Origin: SG8-30 sp964406445 | Lineage (GTDB): Bacteria > Pseudomonadota > Gammaproteobacteria > Steroidobacterales > Steroidobacteraceae | Direction of reading: 5' to 3' | NCBI GenBank assembly: GCA_964406445.1 | Contig: CAYORU010000048.1 | Coordinates: 1-23,907, forward strand | Length of the DNA stretch: 23,907 nt | Shown here: positions 7,740 to 14,039 of the stretch, piece by piece | Position numbering within the stretch: the first letter of the stretch is position 1 | Layout: the number at the start of each line of letters is the position of its first letter | The notes under the pieces: model-generated | Database searches by the model: none | What the model was told of the DNA's origin: nothing | What the model saw: only the letters and a program-made list of their open reading frames with translations | Program-made: the position numbers and the translations under genes

Positions 7740-8651
7740 TCAGGCGCCGAGCGGCAGGTAGTGGTCGACCAGCAGCACCGCGAACAGCAGCGCGAGGTAG
7801 TGGATGGAGTACCGGAAGGTGCGCATCGGCAGGTCGGCGCGGTCGGTCCGCAGCAGCGCCCAGGCGTAGCGCAGGAACACGGCGTTCAGCGCGGCGGCGC
7901 CCGCCAGGTAGAAGAGGCCCGACATGCCGGTCAGGAACGGCAGGATGGTGACCAGCACCATCAGCACCGTGTAGTACCAGATGAACTGCTTCGTGTAGGC
8001 GACGCCGTGGGTCACCGGCAGCATCGGGATGCCGACCCGGGCGTATTCCTCGCGGCGAGCGATCGCGAGCGCCCAGAAGTGCGGCGGCGTCCAGGCGAAG
8101 ATGATCAGGAACAGCAGCAGTGCGTCCGGGTGCAGCTCGCCCGTCACCGCGGTCCAGCCGAGGACCGGCGGCGCGGCGCCGGCGGCGCCGCCGATGACGA
8201 TGTTCTGCGGCGTGGCGCGCTTCAGCCACACCGTGTAGAGCACGGCGTAGCCGATCAGCGAGAAGAAGGTGAGCACGGCGGTCAGGCCGTTCACCAGCAG
8301 CGCCAGGATCAGCATCGACGCCGCGCCGAGCACGAACGCGAAGGCGAGGGCGTGCGCCTCGGAGACCGCGCCCTGCGGCAGCGGCCGGTGGCGGGTGCGG
8401 GCCATTTCAGCGTCGATTCGCGCGTCGAGCACGTGGTTGATGGCCGCCGCTGAGGCGGCGGCGAGGCCGATGCCGAGGGTGCCGAAGGCGAGCGCCCCGA
8501 GCGCGGGCAGGCCCGGCACCGAGAGGAACATGCCGACGACCGCCGTGAACACGATGAGCGAGACCACCTTCGGCTTGGTCAGCGCGAAGTAGTCGCGGGC
8601 GCGGGCCTCGGTCAGGCCGGCCTGGCGTACGGTCTGCTCGGTGGCGCTCAC
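7740..8651 (-). CDS. ctaB: Protoheme IX farnesyltransferase (heme O synthase)
   Basis: This UbiA-superfamily enzyme adds a farnesyl group to heme B, giving heme O, the precursor of heme A for the aa3 oxidase encoded nearby. The product has 303 residues with about nine membrane helices. The prenyl-diphosphate/Mg motif is NHVLDARIDAEMARTRHRPL (N72, D76, D80, R85). ATPQNIVIGGAAGA and WTPPHFWALAI are characteristic of CyoE/CtaB. GTG 8651 was chosen because a GAGGAA site lies just upstream and the conserved region ARDYFALTKPKVV begins at residue 18; the open frame further upstream lacks family similarity. It is normally directly after ctaA, but here a LysR gene separates them. Confidence 0.95.
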   Translation of the reverse strand: MSATEQTVRQAGLTEARARDYFALTKPKVVSLIVFTAVVGMFLSVPGLPALGALAFGTLGIGLAAASAAAINHVLDARIDAEMARTRHRPLPQGAVSEAHALAFAFVLGAASMLILALLVNGLTAVLTFFSLIGYAVLYTVWLKRATPQNIVIGGAAGAAPPVLGWTAVTGELHPDALLLFLIIFAWTPPHFWALAIARREEYARVGIPMLPVTHGVAYTKQFIWYYTVLMVLVTILPFLTGMSGLFYLAGAAALNAVFLRYAWALLRTDRADLPMRTFRYSIHYLALLFAVLLVDHYLPLGA

Positions 8652-8713
8652 GGCGGGCGGTTCCTCATCGGCGGGGGACCCCAGCGGGCCGGCAATGCTA
8701 GCACAGCCAGGCT

Positions 8714-9649
8714 TCAGGCCAGCCCGGCAAGGCTGGTCGCCGCGTCGACGCGACGCTGCCACTGCTGCAGCAGCTCGATGGTGAAGTCGGCAAAGGCCCG
8801 CACCTTGGCGAGGCGCTGGCCGGCCGGCGGATAGACCACCGAGAGCGGCGGGCCTCGCACCGAGGTCCCCGGCAGGAGCGGCACCAGTTGGCCGTCCTCG
8901 AGCGCCCGGGCGGCGAGCAGGTCGAGGGTCTGCAGCACGCCGCCGCCGTGGATGGCGGCGTAGAGGTTCATCTCGGCGCTGTCGGAGGTCACCCGGAAGG
9001 GCAGCTCGAGGGAGCGCGTCTGGCCGCCTTCGTTGAACACCCACGGCCGGCCCGCAGCCGCTGGCGGGGTGCGGGCGCCGATGAGCGTGTGCCCGCGCAG
9101 GTCGTCGGGCGAGCGAGGCCAGCCGTGGCGCTCGAGATAGGACGGCGCCGCGCAGGTGATCCAGCGGCTGCCCACGGCGTGGCGCGCGATCAGGTTCGGG
9201 TCGGCGATGGTGCCGCCGCGCAGCGCGAGATCCACCTGCCCCGCCACCAGGTCGACGACCCGGTCGTTGACCTGGATGTCCACCTCGAGCTCAGGATAGC
9301 GGGCGAGGAAACCGGGCAGCGCCTCGACCAGCAGGCGGTGCGCGAACGCGCCAGGCACTTCGACCCGCAGGCGCCCCCGCGGACGCTCGCGAGCGCCGCG
9401 CAGGTCGTCCTCAGCGGCCTTGAGGTCGGCGAAGACGCGGCGGCAGTGCTCCAGGTAGCCCGCGCCCACGCCCGTCAGGGCGACCTTCCTGGTGGTCCTG
9501 TTGAGGAGCCGGACCCCGAAATGCTTCTCGAGGGCCGCGACCTGGGTGCTGACCATGGCGCGGGACAGGCCGAGCGCCTCGGCGGCCCGGGTGAAGGAGC
9601 CGGTTTCCGCGACGCTGAGGAAGGTCCGCATGGCTGACAGCTGGTCCAT
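8714..9649 (-). CDS. LysR-family transcriptional regulator
   Basis: A 311-residue regulator. An N-terminal winged helix-turn-helix (residues 1-60; SFTRAAEALGLSRAMVSTQV then LEKHFGVRLLNRTTRKVALT) is followed by a linker helix and a periplasmic-binding-protein-like effector domain (about 90-300, with the YPELEVDIQVNDRVVDLVAGQVDLALR segment split over several strands). The RTTRKVALT wing and the effector-domain pattern match the large CrgA/AaeR-like subgroup. It sits between ctaA and ctaB on the same strand, which is not usual for the oxidase locus. LysR genes usually control a divergent neighbour; the only divergent reading frame here is the 26-codon ORF at 9824. The effector is unknown. Confidence 0.93.
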   Translation of the reverse strand: MDQLSAMRTFLSVAETGSFTRAAEALGLSRAMVSTQVAALEKHFGVRLLNRTTRKVALTGVGAGYLEHCRRVFADLKAAEDDLRGARERPRGRLRVEVPGAFAHRLLVEALPGFLARYPELEVDIQVNDRVVDLVAGQVDLALRGGTIADPNLIARHAVGSRWITCAAPSYLERHGWPRSPDDLRGHTLIGARTPPAAAGRPWVFNEGGQTRSLELPFRVTSDSAEMNLYAAIHGGGVLQTLDLLAARALEDGQLVPLLPGTSVRGPPLSVVYPPAGQRLAKVRAFADFTIELLQQWQRRVDAATSLAGLA

Positions 9650-9659
9650 GCCGCCTATT

Positions 9660-9692
9660 ATTCATCAAAACTGATCAATAAATTCAATGAAT
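9660..9692. promoter_or_regulatory. AT-rich dyad upstream of the LysR gene, candidate operator
   Basis: The 50 bases upstream of the LysR start are the most AT-rich stretch in the window. They contain the inverted repeat ATTCAT (9660-9665) / ATGAAT (9687-9692) around a central TGATCA. A regulator-bound divergent promoter region is the usual arrangement for LysR genes. Assignment to this regulator is inference; no exact promoter hexamers were fixed. Confidence 0.45.
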
Positions 9693-9783
9693 GCCCATTT
9701 TTCTTAACAGTAGAGGAGCGCACGCTGGCCGCGACTTCCATCGATCGTCCCGCGGCGCACGCAACGGCCGCGGCCATTCAAGA

Positions 9784-9804
9784 GGGGGCTGCCACCCGGC
9801 CCCC
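9784..9804 (+). other. GC hairpin in the leader of the 26-codon ORF
   Basis: GGGGGC (9784-9789) and GCCCCC (9799-9804) can pair across a 9-nt loop. The hairpin ends six bases before the GAGGAG ribosome-binding site of the small ORF. It may be a leader structure or chance GC-rich pairing. Confidence 0.3.
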
Positions 9805-9823
9805 GCCACCGAGGAGCCAGGCC

Positions 9824-9904
9824 ATGTTCATCTTCAATCGCTCGACCTGCGCCGTGCTGGCCGCCCTGTCGATCGCCGCCCTGCCGGTGCTAGCCGCGCT
9901 CTGA
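9824..9904 (+). CDS. 26-residue hydrophobic peptide ORF, possible truncated secreted protein
   Basis: The ORF reads MFIFNRSTCAVLAALSIAAL followed by PVLAAL and a TGA. It has a strong ribosome-binding site (GAGGAG, 7 nt before the ATG). The peptide looks like a complete signal sequence: Arg at position 6, a hydrophobic core, and a PVLA cleavage-like end. Two readings fit. It may be a genuine small membrane peptide, or the surviving signal-peptide end of the gene once divergently controlled by the LysR regulator, truncated at the junction with ctaA. Its last 15 bases overlap the 3' end of ctaA on the opposite strand. Expression is unproven. Confidence 0.4.
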   Translation: MFIFNRSTCAVLAALSIAALPVLAAL

Positions 9905-10924
9905 GGGCGGTGGCCCCGAGGGGCTGTGCGGCGTGAGGAAGCGCAGCATCGCGACCATCGCGAGCACCACGGCGGCGGCGCCGGCGTTGTGGGCCGTGCC
10001 GAGCCACAGTGGCCAGCCCTGCCAGATCAGGTTCATGCCGATCAGCAGCTGCGCCGCGAGCGCGGCCAGGACCCCCGCCGCCGCCAGCCTGAGCGGCCAG
10101 GTGCGGGCGCGGTACCAGGCGGCGAGGGCGAGCGCGACGAGCAGCGCCGCCACGACGTAGGCGCCGAGCCGGTGCGTGTAGTGGATCGCGACACGGGCCG
10201 GGGCGTCCAGCACGCCGCCCTCGTAGTCGATGCCGAGACCCCGCCACAGCACGAAGGCGTCGTCGAAGTCCATCTGCGGCCACCAGCTGTCCTGGCAGCG
10301 CGGAAAGTCGCTGCAGGCCGCCGCCGCGTAATTCGTGCTGGTCCAGCCGCCGAGCGCCACCTGCGCGGCCACCGCGGCCATCGCGAGGACCGCGAACCGG
10401 CGCACGCGTCGTTCGGCGGCCTTGATCTCGCGTCGCTCGGGCGACAGCGACAGCCACCACAGGAGCGACAGCGTGGTCAGGCCGCCCAGCAGGTGCAGCG
10501 TCACGATGAGCGGCTTGAGCAGCAGCGTGACGGTGAGCATGCCGAGCAGGCCCTGCCCGATCACGACGCCGAGCAGCACCCACGGCAGCACCCGCGGCTG
10601 CGCCGGATCACGCCGGTTCCACAGCGACACGAACGCCATCGCGATGATCAGCAGGCCGAGCCCGCTCGCGATATAGCGGTGCACCATCTCGTTCAGCGCC
10701 TTCTGGTAGTCGAAGGGCCGCTCCGGGAAGGCCGCGTTGATCTCGTCCACCTTGCCGGTCAGCTGCGCCGGGTGCACGTGGCCGTAGCAGCCCGGCCAGT
10801 CGGGGCAGCCGAGCCCGGCGTCGGTGAGGCGCACCCAGGCGCCGACCACGACGACGATCGCGCAGAGCACGGTCGCCGAGCGGGCGAGCCAGCGGAAGGC
10901 GGCGAGCTTGCGGTTCTCCTGCAT
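9890..10924 (-). CDS. ctaA: Heme A synthase
   Basis: CtaA/Cox15 oxidises the C8 methyl of heme O to give heme A for cytochrome aa3. The product has 344 residues with about eight membrane helices in two four-helix halves. The first extracytoplasmic loop carries the cysteine pair GLGCPDWPGC (C40, C46). The four heme-ligand histidine regions are visible: EMVHRY (H82), VTLHLLGG, HYTHRLGAY and GTAHNAGAA. A second Cys-containing loop, AACSDFPRCQ, is also present. ATG 10924 is preceded by GAGGAA; upstream in-frame sequence is the shadow of the next gene. It starts 8 nt after the stop of the thioredoxin-like gene, so it is coupled to the SURF1 operon. Confidence 0.95.
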   Translation of the reverse strand: MQENRKLAAFRWLARSATVLCAIVVVVGAWVRLTDAGLGCPDWPGCYGHVHPAQLTGKVDEINAAFPERPFDYQKALNEMVHRYIASGLGLLIIAMAFVSLWNRRDPAQPRVLPWVLLGVVIGQGLLGMLTVTLLLKPLIVTLHLLGGLTTLSLLWWLSLSPERREIKAAERRVRRFAVLAMAAVAAQVALGGWTSTNYAAAACSDFPRCQDSWWPQMDFDDAFVLWRGLGIDYEGGVLDAPARVAIHYTHRLGAYVVAALLVALALAAWYRARTWPLRLAAAGVLAALAAQLLIGMNLIWQGWPLWLGTAHNAGAAAVVLAMVAMLRFLTPHSPSGPPPSERG

Positions 10925-10932
10925 GGGATTCC

Positions 10933-11529
10933 TCAGCCGATGTGCGAGAGCTTGAGCAGCCGCTCGAGGTCCTCGAGCAGGCCCTTGGACGTGAACCCGG
11001 CCGGGTAGGCCATCATCAGGTTGCCGAGCGGATCCACCAGGAACCAGCCGGTCGCCGGACGGCCGCCCGCGGCGGCCTCGAATTCCGCGGCGAGCCCCGC
11101 CCGCTCGAGGCTCGCGAGCCAGAGGTCCGGGTGCTCCTCGCCGAACCCGGGTACGGGGCTCGCCGCGCCGGGGTAGAGATACACGCGCCGCACCCGGGTC
11201 ATGTCCTTGTCGAGCGCAAGCCGCACCTGCCGCGTCGCGAGCAGGGTCTCGCGGCAGGCGCCGTCGCAGTCGGCCGGCGCGAGGAACACGAGGTGCCATG
11301 CGCCGCGCAAACCGTCCTCGCGGGGCGGCCCGCCCGCGGCCGGCTCGAGCGCGACCTGCGGCAGCGGCCTGGGGGGTTCGACCAGCTCGCCGTGCTGCGT
11401 GCCGCCCGTGGGCCGCCAGGAGGTGCCGTAGTACAGGAAGAACGACAGCGCGAGCGGCACGAAGAACAGCGCGGCGAGGCCGATCAGGCCGAGGCGGGAG
11501 CGGCGCAGGCCGCCGGAAACGGTGGTCAC
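10933..11529 (-). CDS. Membrane-anchored SCO/thioredoxin-like oxidase assembly protein
   Basis: A 198-residue protein with an N-terminal membrane anchor (about residues 14-33, LIGLAALFFVPLALSFFLYY) and an extracytoplasmic domain. The domain has HLVFLAPADCDGAC, a CxxxC pair placed as in SCO copper chaperones or thioredoxin-fold reductases, and a later segment GWFLVDPLGNLMMAYP typical of the fold's C-terminal strands. A similar small protein between SURF1 and ctaA occurs in pseudomonad oxidase loci and is usually called hypothetical. A role in copper delivery or thiol reduction for the CuA/CuB sites is inferred. GTG 11529 overlaps the SURF1 stop (GTGA) and has an AAGGAA site upstream, so it was preferred over the longer frame starting at 11649. 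Confidence 0.78.
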   Translation of the reverse strand: MTTVSGGLRRSRLGLIGLAALFFVPLALSFFLYYGTSWRPTGGTQHGELVEPPRPLPQVALEPAAGGPPREDGLRGAWHLVFLAPADCDGACRETLLATRQVRLALDKDMTRVRRVYLYPGAASPVPGFGEEHPDLWLASLERAGLAAEFEAAAGGRPATGWFLVDPLGNLMMAYPAGFTSKGLLEDLERLLKLSHIG

Positions 11530-12239
11530 GGGGATTCCTTGCTCCTGAAACTCAACACCACCCACAGGATGCAGACGACCGCGGCGAAGCAGAACCACTG
11601 CACCGCATAGCCGATGTGCCGCTGGGGCCCGAGGGTCGCCGGCGCCCACTCGCGGACGTAGCCGTCCGGCCGGTCCGGGTCCAGCAGGAGCACCTGCGGA
11701 AACACGGGCCGGCCGAGGTCTGCACCCAGTTGTTCGATGCGCGGGAAGCTCACGATTCGCGGCCAGCCGGAAGAGGCCGGCGCCTCGAGCTCGATGCCGG
11801 GCCGCGGCAGCGTGTCGGCGCGGCCGGTCACCTCGCGCGGCGTGTCCTGTACGCCGATCTCCGGCAGTCGGCGGCGGTCGCCGCTGCCCGGCACGAAGCC
11901 GCGGTCCACGACCAGGATCCGTCCGTCGGGAAGCTCGAGCGGCGTCAGAACGCGATAGCCGGCCCGCCCGTCGTAGGTCATGTTGTCGAGCAGGAACTGC
12001 CGCGCGGGATCGTAGCGCCCCTGGGCGCGCAGGCGCTGGTAGCGGGCGACCGGCGCGAGACCCGCGGGCAGGTCCTGGACGCGCTCCTCGCCGCGCGCGA
12101 AGGCCTCGAGCAGCGCGCCTTTCTCCTCGGCGCGATCGAGCTGCCAGCGCCCTAGCGACACGAACAGCACGAGCCCGGCGAGCGCGAGCAGGCTGAAGCC
12201 GGGCGTCGGAGCGAAGCGGCGAGGGGCGGGCACGGCCAC
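11526..12239 (-). CDS. SURF1-family cytochrome oxidase biogenesis protein
   Basis: A 237-residue inner-membrane protein with helices at both ends (about 14-30 and 208-228) and a large periplasmic middle domain, as in SURF1/Shy1. SURF1 proteins help insert heme A into subunit I. Family signatures seen: LGRWQLDRAEEK just after the first helix, YDPARQFLLDNMTYDGRAGY, VVDRGFVPG, and HIGYAVQWFCFA at the second helix. The start is GTG 12239; GTG 12233 is also possible. The gene leads the run SURF1 - thioredoxin-like - ctaA, with overlapping or near-abutting ends. It is divergent from DUF2909, the usual arrangement in gammaproteobacterial oxidase loci. Confidence 0.93.
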   Translation of the reverse strand: MAVPAPRRFAPTPGFSLLALAGLVLFVSLGRWQLDRAEEKGALLEAFARGEERVQDLPAGLAPVARYQRLRAQGRYDPARQFLLDNMTYDGRAGYRVLTPLELPDGRILVVDRGFVPGSGDRRRLPEIGVQDTPREVTGRADTLPRPGIELEAPASSGWPRIVSFPRIEQLGADLGRPVFPQVLLLDPDRPDGYVREWAPATLGPQRHIGYAVQWFCFAAVVCILWVVLSFRSKESP

Positions 12240-12241
12240 GC

Positions 12242-12247
12242 TATACT
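12242..12247 (+). promoter_or_regulatory. Candidate -10 box (TATACT) for DUF2909
   Basis: TATACT lies 43 nt upstream of the DUF2909 start, in the 50-nt gap between it and SURF1. No good -35 hexamer is visible at the proper distance, so this is a weak call. Confidence 0.35.
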
Positions 12248-12289
12248 TCGCGCCCCGGCGACCGCGAGGTCGCGCGAGACCGTGGCGCC

Positions 12290-12505
12290 ATGGATCCCGT
12301 CAAGCTCATCGTCGTCGGCCTGCTGGCCGCCATCGTCGTCAGCATGGGCTCGGCCCTCTTCCACCTCGTCCACGATCGCAAGGGCGAGACGAAGAAGATG
12401 GTCCGCGCGCTCACGGTCCGCATCAGCCTGTCGGTCGCGCTGTTCGTGCTGCTGTTCATCGCCTATGCCATGGGGCTGATCGAGCCGCACGGGCTGCGGC
12501 CCTGA
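12290..12505 (+). CDS. Twin-transmembrane DUF2909 protein
   Basis: A 71-residue protein with two membrane helices (about 4-27 and 43-62) joined by a short charged loop, HDRKGETKKMVRAL. The layout and the position between coxC and SURF1, opposite in strand to both, match DUF2909, a conserved small member of the aa3 oxidase locus in pseudomonads and relatives. Its exact role is unknown, and assembly or stabilisation of the oxidase is a guess from context. The ATG at 12290 begins MDPVKLIVVG. It ends 6 nt from the convergent phosphoribosyltransferase gene. Confidence 0.87.
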   Translation: MDPVKLIVVGLLAAIVVSMGSALFHLVHDRKGETKKMVRALTVRISLSVALFVLLFIAYAMGLIEPHGLRP

Positions 12506-12511
12506 GCCGCT

Positions 12512-13099
12512 TCAGGCCGCCGGCCGCCCCGTCGCGTGCTCCGCGAGCACGCAGATCTCCGGCAGGTTGCGCCATCCGCCATCGGCGTCCATCCCGAAGC
12601 CGCAGACGAACTCGTCCGGCACCCGCACGCCGCTGAAGTCCGCCTCCAGGTCGCGCCGCCGCGGCGAGTCCTTCACGGCGAACGCCGCGATCAGAACCTC
12701 GCGTGCCCCGAGCGCCAGCAGCCGCGCGCGGATCGCAGCGAGCGTCCTGCCCTCGTCGAGGATGTCGTCCAGGAGCAGCACGCAACGCCCGCGCAGGTCG
12801 ACGGTCGGACCCGCGATCCAGCGAAGCTCGCCGCCCTGCGTCGACTGGCCGTAGCGCCCGACGTGGACGTAGTCGCAATCGAGCGGGAACGGCAGCCTGA
12901 CGAGCAGGTGACCCGCGAAGATCAGGCCCCCGTGCAACACCGTCACCAGCACGGGCCGGCGGTCCGCGAGTCGCGCGGTGATCTCGCGGGCGAGGCGGCC
13001 GAGGGCCGCCTCGATCTCGACTTCGGAGACCACGACCCGCGCGCCGGGCGGCAGGCGTCGGTGCCCCGCGGGGCCGTCGGTCACGGGGCGGTCCTGCAT
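12512..13099 (-). CDS. hpt: Hypoxanthine-guanine phosphoribosyltransferase
   Basis: A 195-residue type I phosphoribosyltransferase that salvages hypoxanthine or guanine to IMP or GMP using PRPP. The PRPP-binding motif VLLLDDILDEGRTL is at residues 107-120 (acidic pair D111-D112, then DEGRT). The flexible-loop region GRYGQSTQGG (81-90) and the LHGGLIFAGHLL loop (55-66) are in the expected order. The C-terminal VPDEFVCGFGMD segment is the purine-binding region. The protein is the usual length for bacterial Hpt. It follows the deoxynucleoside kinase gene on the same strand after 97 nt, forming a nucleoside/base salvage pair. These two genes are not part of the usual cox order. Guanine versus hypoxanthine preference cannot be read from sequence. 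Confidence 0.9.
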   Translation of the reverse strand: MQDRPVTDGPAGHRRLPPGARVVVSEVEIEAALGRLAREITARLADRRPVLVTVLHGGLIFAGHLLVRLPFPLDCDYVHVGRYGQSTQGGELRWIAGPTVDLRGRCVLLLDDILDEGRTLAAIRARLLALGAREVLIAAFAVKDSPRRRDLEADFSGVRVPDEFVCGFGMDADGGWRNLPEICVLAEHATGRPAA

Positions 13100-13140
13100 G
13101 CGGCCAGTTTACCCGGAGACGGGCCGGCGTGGCCCGGCGA

Positions 13141-13163
13141 CGACGCGTCGGCCCGGCCGGGCC
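13141..13163. other. GC palindromes between dNK and hpt
   Basis: Two perfect palindromes share one base: CGACGCGTCG at 13141-13150 and GGCCCGGCCGGGCC at 13150-13163. They lie in the 97-nt gap downstream of the kinase gene. There is no U-tract. A processing or pausing hairpin is possible, and no other feature is visible in the gap. Confidence 0.35.
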
Positions 13164-13196
13164 CTCGCGGGATCTGCGGTCGCCCGGGCTTAACGG

Positions 13197-13811
13197 CTAC
13201 AGGTGTCGCTCGATCTGCTCGAAGAGGTCGACGCGGTCGACGAGGTCGGTGAGGTAGTCGAGCCGGTCGGTGTCGAGCGCGACCACCGGCGAAAGGTCGT
13301 AGCGCGCGTACCAGTCCTCGTAGAGCGCGTTCAGTCGCCGCAGGTACGCGGCCGGGATGTCCTGCTCGAAGGCGCGGCCGCGGGCCTGGATCCGCCGGCG
13401 CAGCGTGCGCACCGGGCAGCGCAGCTGGATCATCAGGTCCGGTGGCCGCAGCGTGCGGCGGATCGCCTCGTACAGCGCCCAGTAGGTGTCGAAGTCGCGC
13501 CGCTCGATGAGCTTCTGGCGGAACAGGTTGCGCGCGAAGATCTCGGCGTCCTCGTAGATCGTGCGGTCCTGCACCACCGCACCGGCCTGGGCGTGAAGGT
13601 CGAGGTGCAGGCGGAACTTGTGGGTGAGGAAGAAGAGCTGGGAGCGATACGCCCAGGTCTTCATGTCGGCGTAGAAGTCGGCGAGGTAGGGGTTGGCGTC
13701 GTTCGGCTCGTAGAAGGGCGCGAGTCCGTAGCGCCGGCACAGGAACTCGGTCAGCTCGGTCTTGCCGGCGCCGATGTTGCCGGCGACGGCGATGAAGCGC
13801 GCGACGGGCAT
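13197..13811 (-). CDS. Deoxynucleoside kinase (deoxyadenosine/deoxyguanosine kinase type)
   Basis: A 204-residue cytoplasmic kinase that phosphorylates deoxynucleosides with ATP. The P-loop GNIGAGKT is at residues 11-18. FYEPNDANPYLADFY follows at the substrate region. The catalytic/substrate signature QDRTIYEDAEIFA is that of the dCK/dGK/dNK family. The LID arginines are in LRRRIQARGR, after LMIQLRCPVRTL. Length is typical. ATG 13811 directly precedes the first beta-strand, ARFIAVAGNIG, and longer upstream frames are unsupported. It pairs functionally with hpt downstream. It is divergent from the five-gene cassette, with heptamer units 20 nt from its start codon. Confidence 0.93.
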   Translation of the reverse strand: MPVARFIAVAGNIGAGKTELTEFLCRRYGLAPFYEPNDANPYLADFYADMKTWAYRSQLFFLTHKFRLHLDLHAQAGAVVQDRTIYEDAEIFARNLFRQKLIERRDFDTYWALYEAIRRTLRPPDLMIQLRCPVRTLRRRIQARGRAFEQDIPAAYLRRLNALYEDWYARYDLSPVVALDTDRLDYLTDLVDRVDLFEQIERHL

Positions 13812-13830
13812 GTGGCGAGGATAGCGGATC

Positions 13831-13844
13831 GTGAGCCGTGAGCC
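13831..13844 (+). repeat. Two-unit heptamer fragment at the left edge of the cassette
   Basis: Two tandem GTGAGCC units, identical to the first two units of the element at 5737, lie between the kinase start and the cassette. No right arm or core was found nearby. The match covers 15 bases including the following G. Confidence 0.7.
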
Positions 13845-13912
13845 GCGGAAGGGCGCCGGGAGGCACCGAGCCTTGGGCGAGCGACGTCGGCGTTCGTGCC
13901 TGTCGGCCGGTC

Positions 13913-14036
13913 GGGGGGGGGGTCCCCGAGGCCGCCTGGGACGACGCGACTGTTTGCGCTCCGTTGCCGGCGGGGCGCAGAATGCCCGGACACAACAAGA
14001 AAGCGGGCGGCGAGGACTGTCGCCACTCCGGGGGGG
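13913..14036 (+). promoter_or_regulatory. Leader of the beta-helix gene with promoter and two poly-G tracts
   Basis: The leader holds a run of ten G (13913-13922), a candidate promoter TTGCGC (13954-13959) - 18 nt - CAGAAT (13978-13983), and a run of seven G (14030-14036) directly before the TTG start at 14040. An ATG at 13982 opens a frame with good codon use, but it is one base out of frame with the big gene at the G7 tract. The tracts could be slippage switches or sequence errors. Confidence 0.45.
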
Positions 14037-14039
14037 ACG

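Noticed and set aside
7740..9044. 434-codon version of ctaB
   Set aside because: The extra N-terminus is antisense/shadow of the LysR gene. The conserved protein starts at GTG 8651.
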